DNA from: Mycobacteriaceae bacterium
GTDB lineage: Bacteria > Actinomycetota > Actinomycetes > Mycobacteriales > Mycobacteriaceae
Reading direction: 5' to 3'
NCBI GenBank assembly: GCA_019749805.1
Contig: JAIEPH010000043.1
Coordinates: forward strand, 1-64,000
DNA: 64,000 bases
The position numbers were made by a program, and so were the translations under genes. Positions 57,482-64,000 of the stretch are shown one piece after another. Below the pieces are notes generated by a model, which saw nothing but the letters and a program-made list of their open reading frames with translations, ran no database searches and was not told the DNA's origin. The stretch's first letter is position 1. Each line of letters starts with the position of its first letter.

Positions 57482-58242
57482 TCCAGCGACGAGAGGTTGA
57501 AGCCTGCTCCCGTGGAGTCGGCGACCGAGGCCAACCGGCCGTATGGGGTGTCCTCGGCGTCGCGGATGACGCTGCCGCCGTTGTCCAGGACCAACTGCAC
57601 GGTCTTGTCGACGTCGTCGGCACCGAGGAAGAAGAACCAACTGGGTTCGACGTCCATGGCCATGACACCGAGCAATGCCTCTCCGTCGAAATTGGCTGTG
57701 CTGTAGCGGAATTCGTCGGTGTCGGAGGCGGTCTCGACCTGCCAGTCGAAGACCTCGCGATAGAAGTCGGGCGTCCTGCCGTACTCGCGGGTGGTCAGCT
57801 GGAAGTACGTCGGCGCACCGTTCTCGTTGACGACTTCGAAGCCGCGGTGTCCGGCGGGCTGCCACAATCCGAAGAACGCGCCAGTCGGATCGCTCAGCAT
57901 GCCCATCTGACCCCGGTCGCCGATCTGCATGGGCTCGGGCGGACCCTCCGCGCAGGCAACGCCGCCTGCCGCAACCGCCTTGTCGAGCGTGGCCTTCGCG
58001 TCGGTCGTGTGCAGGTACGTCGTCCAGGTGTCGGGGACGCCCCACTGCGGATCGTTGACCATCAGGCCGGCAACGGGTTTCCCGTCGCAGAACGCATTGA
58101 CATAGCCGCCGAACTCGGCTCCGGCTGACTCGAAGTTCCAGCCGAACACCGCGGCATAGAAGTCCTTGGAGCGGTTGACATCCGACGACGCCAGGTCGAT
58201 CCAGATCGGTGCCCCCACGGGGGCGGAAGTGCGGACGGGCAC
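57478..58242 (-). CDS. Two-domain VOC (glyoxalase-like) protein, Cfp30B-like layout
   Basis: This 254-residue protein has two vicinal-oxygen-chelate domains: residues about 8-125 (GAPIWIDLASSDVNRSKDFYAAVFGW, DPTGAFFGLWQ) and about 133-250 (APTYFQLTTREYGRTPDFYREVFDW, ADSTGAGFNLS). It resembles the tandem VOC antigen Cfp30B of M. tuberculosis in length and layout. GTG at 58242 is chosen because GAAGGAG lies 6 nt upstream. The substrate is unknown. The last bases overlap the convergent SDR stop in a shared CTAG. Confidence 0.88.
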   Translation of the reverse strand: MPVRTSAPVGAPIWIDLASSDVNRSKDFYAAVFGWNFESAGAEFGGYVNAFCDGKPVAGLMVNDPQWGVPDTWTTYLHTTDAKATLDKAVAAGGVACAEGPPEPMQIGDRGQMGMLSDPTGAFFGLWQPAGHRGFEVVNENGAPTYFQLTTREYGRTPDFYREVFDWQVETASDTDEFRYSTANFDGEALLGVMAMDVEPSWFFFLGADDVDKTVQLVLDNGGSVIRDAEDTPYGRLASVADSTGAGFNLSSLD

Positions 58243-58332
58243 GGTGGTCTCCTTCGAGGTGGTGGGTCGGTCCCGGAGCCGCCGCGGCGGCGACATCCAG
58301 TCACCGATGCAGACCACCGCCCCGTTACAAAC

Positions 58333-59232
58333 TCATTGGATGCCCAGCACTCGTAGCGCGTTTTCTTTGTAGATCAGCGACACCACCGCCGGATCGACAT
58401 CGAGCTCCTCGAAGTCCCGACGCCAGCGGTCCAACTGGATGTACGGGTAGTCCGTTCCAAACAGCACCTTCGTCCGCAGTTGCCGGCTCGCGGCGCGTAC
58501 CAGTTGCGGCGGAAAGTACTTCGGCGACCAGCCCGACAGATCGATGTAGACGTTGGTCTTGTGCGTGGCGATCGCGATCTGCGAGTCGACCCAGGGCACC
58601 GCCGGGTGCGCCATCACGATCGTCATCTCCGGGAAATCGGCGGCGACGTCGTCCAGCAGCATCGGATCCGAGTAGCGCAGTTTGATGCGGTGCCCGCCGG
58701 GCAATCCCGCACCCATTCCCGTCTGCCCGGTGTGAAACAGCGCGGGCACGCCGGCCTCGGCGATCGCCTCGTAGATCGGGTAGAACTTGCGATTGTTCGG
58801 TTCGAAGGCCTGCATGCTCGGGTGGAATTTGAAGCCCTTCACCCCGTAGTCGCGGACGAGTTCGTGGACGCGGTGCACCGCGCGACGCTCATGCCACGGG
58901 TCGACGCTGCCGAACGGGATCAGCACGTCGTTGTTGCGCACCGCGCCCGCGATGAGGTCTTCGATCGAGTTCGGCGTATGCCGCATTCCGGTGCGCGCGT
59001 CGACGGTGAAGACGACCGCCGCGGTGTTGTGCCGCCGGTACTCGTCGGCCAGCGCGTCGACACTCGAGAGCGCGCCGGGTCCACGTTTGAAGTACTTGCC
59101 GACCGCGTCGACCAGCGCGTCGTCGTACGCCTTGTGGCCGTGCGCGTCGACCTCGACGTGAGTGTGAATATCGATGGCCGCGACCTTGTCGAAATCGATC
59201 GCATATTCGTACTTTTCGCCCTGTACCGTCAC
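58333..59232 (-). CDS. Amidohydrolase family protein (ACMSD/decarboxylase-like)
   Basis: This 299-residue TIM-barrel metal-dependent hydrolase or decarboxylase of amidohydrolase family 2 has metal motif IDIHTHVE, GVKGFKFHPSMQAF, ALFHTGQTG, IVMAHPAVPW and the late Asp in LFGTDYPY. The start is GTG at 59232, the only start codon near the fold beginning; it is 4 nt from the divergent DUF1330 start. Family members include gamma-resorcylate and aminocarboxymuconate-semialdehyde decarboxylases; the substrate is not deducible. Confidence 0.9.
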   Translation of the reverse strand: MTVQGEKYEYAIDFDKVAAIDIHTHVEVDAHGHKAYDDALVDAVGKYFKRGPGALSSVDALADEYRRHNTAAVVFTVDARTGMRHTPNSIEDLIAGAVRNNDVLIPFGSVDPWHERRAVHRVHELVRDYGVKGFKFHPSMQAFEPNNRKFYPIYEAIAEAGVPALFHTGQTGMGAGLPGGHRIKLRYSDPMLLDDVAADFPEMTIVMAHPAVPWVDSQIAIATHKTNVYIDLSGWSPKYFPPQLVRAASRQLRTKVLFGTDYPYIQLDRWRRDFEELDVDPAVVSLIYKENALRVLGIQ

Positions 59233-59236
59233 CCTC

Positions 59237-59560
59237 GTGACGATATACGCGCTGAACCTCTTCGATATCGCCGATCGCGAGGAGTACCTCGCGTACTCGA
59301 AACGCTCTCCCCAAGAGGTCGCCAAGCACGGCGGCCGCGTCGTCGCGCTCGGGCAGTTCAACGACGCGATCCTCGGCGACATCGAACCGCGCAAGGTGCT
59401 GATCCTCGTCGAGTGGGACTCACGTTCCGCGTTCGACAGTTACTGCGACGACCCTGAGCTCGCCGATCTGCATGCACACCGGGAGCACGGGTCGTCGTCC
59501 TACATCTGGCACCTCTTCGACCGCCTGGACGATCTGCGGCCGCTGCTCAAGCTCCAGTGA
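59237..59560 (+). CDS. DUF1330-like ferredoxin-fold protein
   Basis: This 107-residue alpha/beta-barrel protein (MTIYALNLFDIADREEYLAYS, GGRVVALGQF, ILVEWDSRSAFDSYCDDPEL) fits DUF1330. GTG at 59237 is chosen over a longer frame (59174) because the fold begins there. There is no Shine-Dalgarno sequence, so leaderless translation is likely. Divergent with the amidohydrolase. The left arm of the terminator overlaps its stop codon. The function is unknown. Confidence 0.8.
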   Translation: MTIYALNLFDIADREEYLAYSKRSPQEVAKHGGRVVALGQFNDAILGDIEPRKVLILVEWDSRSAFDSYCDDPELADLHAHREHGSSSYIWHLFDRLDDLRPLLKLQ

Positions 59561-59608
59561 ATTCGGCGCGCTGACGCACCCTTATGGGGCGGTCAGCGCG
59601 CCGAATTC
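59559..59608. terminator. Perfect 17-bp convergent terminator hairpin
   Basis: GAATTCGGCGCGCTGAC (59559-59575) pairs exactly with GTCAGCGCGCCGAATTC (59592-59608) around a 16-nt loop. It lies between the convergent DUF1330 and aldehyde dehydrogenase genes, 8 nt from the latter's stop. Confidence 0.85.
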
Positions 59609-59615
59609 GCTAACT

Positions 59616-61040
59616 CTAGGCGGGTGAATAGCCCAGAGCACCCTTGATCTCGAGGTACTCGTCGAAGCCGAACTCGCTCCATTCACGACCGTTGCCGCTG
59701 CGCTTGTAGCCACCGAACGGCGTGTTCAGGTCGAACGCGTGGTTGATGGCGACCTGGCCGGCCCGGATCCGGCGCGCCACCGCACGCGCCGCCTCGATGT
59801 CCGCAGCCGAGACGTAGCCCGCTAACCCGTACTCGGTGTCGTTGGCGATCTCGATCGCCTGATCGATGCCGTCGTATTCGAGGATGCACAACACCGGCCC
59901 GAAGATCTCCTCGCGCGCGATCGTCATGTCGTTGGTGACGTCGGCGAACACCGTCGGCCGGACGTAGTAGCCGGTGTCCAAGCCCTCAGGCCGACCGGGC
60001 CCACCGGCGACGACCGTCGCGCCCTCCTCGATGCCCTTCTGGATGAGTCCCTGGATCTTGTCGAACTGGGCCTTCGATGCGACCGGCCCGATCGCCGACT
60101 TGTCCTCGAGGTCACCGACCTTGACCTGCTCGGCGGCCGCCCTCGCCGCCGCGATGGCTTCGTCCTTGCGGGACTTCGGCACCAACATGCGCGACGGCGC
60201 GTTACAGCTCTGCCCCGAGTTCGGCATCATCGCAGCCACACCGGCCGCGACGTTCTGCGCCAAGTTCTCGTCGTCGAGCACGATGTTCGGGCTCTTGCCG
60301 CCGAGTTCCTGGGTCACCCGCTTCACCGTCGCCGCGGCGTTCTTTGCGACATCGATGCCCGCCCGCGTCGAGCCGGTGAAGGACACCATGTCGATATCCG
60401 GGTGGCTGGACAGAGCGGCACCGACCCCTGCGCCCTCGCCGAACACCATGTTGTACACACCGGCGGGCGTGCCGGCGGCGTCCATGATCTCGGTGAAGAT
60501 CTGCCCCGAGTACGGCGCGACCTCCGACGGCTTGAGCACCATCGTGCAGCCGGTGGCCAGCGCCGGGAACACCTTGCAGGCGATCTGGTTGATGGGCCAG
60601 TTCCACGGCGTGATCAGACCGCACACCCCGATCGGCTCCTTGAAGATCATCGCCGCGCCGCGTGGGACTTCGAACTCGAAATTCTTCAGCGCGTCGATGG
60701 CACCGTTGAGGTGTCCGAGGCCGAGGTAGACCTGGGTGCCCGAGCCCAGCGACGGCGGCGCGCCCATCTCCTCGGACACCGCCTCACCGAGATCCGCGGA
60801 ACGCTTCTGGTACTCGACCAGGATCGCCTGCAACAGATCGAGGCGCTCTTCGCGACTGCTCACCGACCAGGTGGCGAACGCTTTTCTCGCGGCTTTCACC
60901 GCATTGTCGACGTCGGCGGCCCCGCCGATCGCGATCTTGCCCGACACCTGCTCGGTGGTCGGATTGTCGACGTCCAGCGTCTTCGGCTCGACCGGGTCAA
61001 CCCACTTGCCGTCGATGTAGAACTTCAGATATTCGCGCAT
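59616..61040 (-). CDS. NAD(P)-dependent aldehyde dehydrogenase
   Basis: This 474-residue ALDH-superfamily enzyme has PWNWPINQIACKVFPAL, the general-base Glu in TQELGGKSP (about residue 244), nucleophile Cys279 in NSGQSCNAPSR and the EEIFGPVLCI motif. ATG at 61040 is chosen over GTG 61049 because AAGGAAGAG is well spaced before it. It is last in a minus-strand operon with a ThDP enzyme and two acyl-CoA dehydrogenases, suggesting oxidation of an aldehyde released by the ThDP enzyme. Confidence 0.94.
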   Translation of the reverse strand: MREYLKFYIDGKWVDPVEPKTLDVDNPTTEQVSGKIAIGGAADVDNAVKAARKAFATWSVSSREERLDLLQAILVEYQKRSADLGEAVSEEMGAPPSLGSGTQVYLGLGHLNGAIDALKNFEFEVPRGAAMIFKEPIGVCGLITPWNWPINQIACKVFPALATGCTMVLKPSEVAPYSGQIFTEIMDAAGTPAGVYNMVFGEGAGVGAALSSHPDIDMVSFTGSTRAGIDVAKNAAATVKRVTQELGGKSPNIVLDDENLAQNVAAGVAAMMPNSGQSCNAPSRMLVPKSRKDEAIAAARAAAEQVKVGDLEDKSAIGPVASKAQFDKIQGLIQKGIEEGATVVAGGPGRPEGLDTGYYVRPTVFADVTNDMTIAREEIFGPVLCILEYDGIDQAIEIANDTEYGLAGYVSAADIEAARAVARRIRAGQVAINHAFDLNTPFGGYKRSGNGREWSEFGFDEYLEIKGALGYSPA

Positions 61041-61068
61041 GACTTGCACTCTTCCTTAACGCAGGCTG

Positions 61069-62781
61069 TTACTGGGTGCCTTCTGCATACCAGGTCCGGA
61101 ATCGGTCGTACTTCGGCATCTCCTCTGAGTTGGCCTTCGGATCGATACACACGTGCACCACACCGACTTTGCCGCTCGCGTAGGCGCGGGCGATGGCCGG
61201 TCCGATCTCATCTTCCTTCTCGACGAACTCGCCGTGGCAGCCGAAGCCCTCGGCGATCTTGTCCATCCGGACGTCCTTGCTCCAGTGCACACCGGGCTGC
61301 GGCGACGGCTGGGAGAACGTCCGCTTGTACACACCGACCTCCAGGCCCCACTGATGATCGACGCCCACGACGCAGACCAGGGGAAGACCCTCTCGCGCGG
61401 CGGTCTCGAGTTCGGCGATGTGGAAGAGGAACGCGGAATCGCTCGTCAGCAGCATCACCGGACGCTTGCGTCCCTCGGCCACCGAGGCCCCCACCGCGTA
61501 CGGCAGTCCGGTGCCGAGATGGCCGAAGTTCTGATTCCAGATCACGTCGCGCGGCTTGGACTGCGAGTACGTCCATCCGAAGATCACCGTTGCGCCGCCG
61601 TCGCGAACCATGATGCCGTCGGAGAGTTCGTTGAACGCCTTGGTGGCCTCGACGATGTAGCGCGCCGGGTGAATCGGCGAGCGTCCCGATGGTGCGCTCT
61701 CGGCTAGCTGCGCGAGTTCCGTGGCATCGGCTTTCACGAGCTTGTCGAGGTTGGCCGACGGGGTGCGCGGGGTGTCCTTCAGCGCCTCGACGAGCTGCGG
61801 CACGACACCGCGCAGATCGCCGACCAGCGGCACATCGAACTGACGGTTGACGCCGATGGCCGCCGGATCCTGTTCGACGTAAATCCATTTGCGATTGGCG
61901 TCGTTGCCGGCCCAGTGCTGGGTCCGGCCGTAGTGCATGGGCTCACCTAGTTCGGTCCCCAGCGCGATGCATACGTCGGATTCCTCGACGGCCTCGTTGG
62001 CGGCCGGGGAGAACAAGTAGGGGAACGTCCGGTCCTGCAGTCCCGGGATGTACGACGTGCCACCGGAGGTCTGGATGACGGCACAGTTCATCAGCTCAGC
62101 CAGCTCTTTGACCTCCTGCTGGGTGCGCGACGTGTGCACGCCGTGGCCCACCAACAGGATCGGGCTCTTCGCCTCACGGATCAGCTGGGCAGCCGCTGCG
62201 ATCTCAGGTGCGCCCGCACCCTGGTTGACGAGGCGATACCGGTTGGGCGGCAGGGGTTCCGGGACGTCGAGCTCTTCGAGTATGACGTGCGACGGGAACT
62301 CGATGTACGACGGACCGGGCGTTCCGGACATCGAGCGACGGATGGCCTCGCGGATGATTTCGTCGGTCTGGTCGGGGTACTCGATCGAGCTGCTGTACTT
62401 GACGGAGTTCGCGAAAAGCGGTTCCTGCTGTACGAATTGGATACGGCCGCGGCGCACGCGACGTTCGGTGACGCGGGCGCGCTGGCCACCAAGGAAGATC
62501 ACCGGCGAGTTCTCCACCAAGGCGCACTGGATGGCGCCCGCGATGTTCGCCATACCCGGACCGAGCGTGCCGATACAGAGGCCGGGCTTGCCGGTCATCC
62601 GCGACGCCGCCTCCGCCATGAAGCCGGCGCTCAACTCGTGGTGGGGCGCGACGACCGACCATCCGCGTGCGTCGGCCTCGGAGAACATGTGCACGAAGTT
62701 GGGGTCCGGGATGCCGAACAATGTGTTGACGCCCTCGGCCTCGAACAGATCGAGAATGCGTTTGTAGACGGGTACACCCAT
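61069..62781 (-). CDS. Thiamine diphosphate-dependent enzyme (acetolactate synthase-like)
   Basis: This 570-residue protein has the three-domain ThDP fold: N-terminal Pyr domain with catalytic Glu49 in HHELSAGF and GTLGPGMAN, a middle domain, and a C-terminal PP domain whose metal motif begins TSDSAFLFHIAELETAA (usual GDG replaced by SDS). ATG at 62781 has AAGGAG 7 nt upstream. It differs enough from IlvB that decarboxylation, carboligation or an acyl-CoA lyase role are all possible. Neighbouring acyl-CoA dehydrogenases and aldehyde dehydrogenase favour a degradative role. Confidence 0.88.
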   Translation of the reverse strand: MGVPVYKRILDLFEAEGVNTLFGIPDPNFVHMFSEADARGWSVVAPHHELSAGFMAEAASRMTGKPGLCIGTLGPGMANIAGAIQCALVENSPVIFLGGQRARVTERRVRRGRIQFVQQEPLFANSVKYSSSIEYPDQTDEIIREAIRRSMSGTPGPSYIEFPSHVILEELDVPEPLPPNRYRLVNQGAGAPEIAAAAQLIREAKSPILLVGHGVHTSRTQQEVKELAELMNCAVIQTSGGTSYIPGLQDRTFPYLFSPAANEAVEESDVCIALGTELGEPMHYGRTQHWAGNDANRKWIYVEQDPAAIGVNRQFDVPLVGDLRGVVPQLVEALKDTPRTPSANLDKLVKADATELAQLAESAPSGRSPIHPARYIVEATKAFNELSDGIMVRDGGATVIFGWTYSQSKPRDVIWNQNFGHLGTGLPYAVGASVAEGRKRPVMLLTSDSAFLFHIAELETAAREGLPLVCVVGVDHQWGLEVGVYKRTFSQPSPQPGVHWSKDVRMDKIAEGFGCHGEFVEKEDEIGPAIARAYASGKVGVVHVCIDPKANSEEMPKYDRFRTWYAEGTQ

Positions 62782-62800
62782 GTGAAACTCCTTGATTCCT

Positions 62801-63751
62801 TTATAGATAGCGTTGCGCTAGGTAGTTGCGGTGCGCTGCCGGCGAGCCGAACAGTGAACGGTTGAGAGCGGCCCGTTTGAGGTACACGTGGATGCCGCTC
62901 TCCCACGTGTAACCGATGCCGCCGTGCAGCTGCATGGCCTTGCCCGCGATGTCGACGGCCGATCCGCAGGCATACGACTTGGCCATCGCGGCGGCCACAT
63001 CGGCGTCGGGCCGGTCATCAACAATGGCTTGCACCGCGGCGCCGACGAGCTGGCGCGAGACCGAGATGGTGACGAGCATGTCGGCGCAGGCATGCTTGAC
63101 GGCTTGGAACGAGCCGATGGGCCTGCCGAACTGCTCGCGGACCTTCGCATAGCCCACCGTCGCGTCAAGCATCGCTTCCGAGATGCCCAGGCTGTCGCAG
63201 GCGACGGCGACCGCGGCGCGATCACGCAGTCTTTGCACCGCAGCGGCGGGATCCCCATCGAACTGCAGCACCTCGGCGTTGTCGGCCGCCGTGACCGTAG
63301 CCAGTTTGCGCGTCTCATCGAGAACCGGCCGCGCGGTGACGGTCGGCGCGGTGACAGCGGCGCCTTCGTCGCTGACGACGAGGACCTTGTCGGCACCCGC
63401 GGCATCGGGCACGAAGTCCGAATCCAGCGCGACGGCCACCCGTATCACGCCTGATGCCATGTCGGTCAGCAGTTGGTCGCGAGTCTCACTGGGCTGCAAT
63501 GCGTTCAGGGCACCGACGACAAGGACCGCACTACCCAGGTAGTTGTTGGCGCTGGCAGCACGGCCGATCTCCCGGCACAACACCGCGGTTTCCGCGAATG
63601 TCGCGCCCGCTCCGCCGAACTCCTCGGGCACCTCCAGCCCGACCCACCCCGCGTCGACGAGCACCGGCCAGTCCACCGCACGGTCCTTGGCCAGCAGGTC
63701 GCCTGCGACCGAGCGCAGCTCGTCGTGGAACTCCGAGAATTCTTGTGTCAT
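62801..63751 (-). CDS. Acyl-CoA dehydrogenase, short subunit
   Basis: This 316-residue acyl-CoA dehydrogenase-fold protein has VGLEVPEEFGGAGATF, YAKVREQFGRPIGSFQAVKH and MQLHGGIGYTWE. It is shorter than typical 380-400-residue members. ATG at 63751 shares one base with the stop of the upstream acyl-CoA dehydrogenase (TGATG). Adjacent pairs of this kind form alpha2beta2 enzymes in mycobacterial steroid and CoA-ester degradation, and this pair probably does likewise. The substrate is not known. Confidence 0.92.
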   Translation of the reverse strand: MTQEFSEFHDELRSVAGDLLAKDRAVDWPVLVDAGWVGLEVPEEFGGAGATFAETAVLCREIGRAASANNYLGSAVLVVGALNALQPSETRDQLLTDMASGVIRVAVALDSDFVPDAAGADKVLVVSDEGAAVTAPTVTARPVLDETRKLATVTAADNAEVLQFDGDPAAAVQRLRDRAAVAVACDSLGISEAMLDATVGYAKVREQFGRPIGSFQAVKHACADMLVTISVSRQLVGAAVQAIVDDRPDADVAAAMAKSYACGSAVDIAGKAMQLHGGIGYTWESGIHVYLKRAALNRSLFGSPAAHRNYLAQRYL

Positions 63752-64000
63752 CAGGCTCTACCTGATTCTCGCGGGGACACAAGGTCCCGCTCGGCACTCG
63801 GTTCTCGCGGCAGACCCAGCCCGCGCTCGCCGATGATGGTGCGCTGGATCTCACTCGCCCCACCGGGAATCGTCCACTCCCACGACCCGATGAAGTCGAG
63901 CATCCAGGCGCCGGACTCCCAGCCGCTCGACATGGGCTTCGTCAACTCGGTGTGCGCGGCCAGTCCCCCCACCTCCGCGCCGAAATCGGTCGTCCGCTGC
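63751..64000 (-). CDS. Acyl-CoA dehydrogenase, partner subunit, C-terminal end (partial)
   Basis: The frame runs in from the right edge and ends in WTIPGGASEIQRTIIGERGLGLPREP, the classical C-terminal FAD/substrate segment of acyl-CoA dehydrogenases. About 82 residues are visible. It is the upstream member of the acyl-CoA dehydrogenase pair and overlaps the next gene by one base. Confidence 0.9.
   Translation of the reverse strand, partial: QRTTDFGAEVGGLAAHTELTKPMSSGWESGAWMLDFIGSWEWTIPGGASEIQRTIIGERGLGLPREPSAERDLVSPRESGRA

Overview
The window is high-GC actinobacterial DNA. MmpS/MmpL transporters, an Rv0203-type hemophore-like protein, an MbtH protein and many short-gap operons (ATGA, TGATG and GTGA overlaps) point to Mycobacteriales, most likely a Mycobacterium/Mycolicibacterium species. 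No insertion sequence, CRISPR array or phage gene was seen.

Region 1 (1-40587) is a lipopeptide-type biosynthesis and export locus. On the minus strand, in transcription order, it holds mmpS, two mmpL genes, a small secreted hemophore-like protein, then an mbtH-like gene, a giant NRPS gene (9134 codons, 31263 to 3859) and a second NRPS gene overlapping it by ATGA and running off the left edge. Together the NRPS genes show at least nine modules: starter C-A-PCP; C-A-NMT-PCP; C-A-PCP three times; C-A-PCP-E twice; C-A-PCP (split between the two genes); C-A (cut). A-domain codes read as Thr for modules 5, 7 and 9 and as Gln for module 6. Module 2 is odd: its condensation and adenylation motifs are damaged, while its N-methyltransferase and carrier protein look intact. 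A stand-alone methyltransferase lies on the opposite strand inside the locus. No terminal release domain or fatty-acid activating enzyme is visible; both may lie left of the window.

Region 2 (41028-47395) holds an alpha/beta hydrolase, a LiaRS/NarL-type two-component system followed by a DUF6197-like gene (with a partial downstream copy) and a membrane-anchored DUF4097 protein. After these come a three-gene membrane operon with cytochrome oxidase III and IV-like proteins, and tRNA-Arg(CCT).

Region 3 (47506-59560) carries stress and housekeeping accessories. These are a coiled-coil membrane protein, an S51 peptidase-like protein, a DUF6766 protein, a GAF-ANTAR regulator, a thiolase/carotenoid oxygenase/double-HxlR operon, a small heat-shock protein under a CIRCE-like operator, a GNAT enzyme, a small membrane protein, a cupin, an S4 RNA-binding protein, an SDR, a two-domain VOC protein, an amidohydrolase and a DUF1330 protein.

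Region 4 (59616-64000) is a minus-strand catabolic operon: two acyl-CoA dehydrogenases (one cut by the right edge), a ThDP-dependent decarboxylase/synthase-like enzyme and an aldehyde dehydrogenase. All functions are inferred from motifs read by eye; no database search was run.
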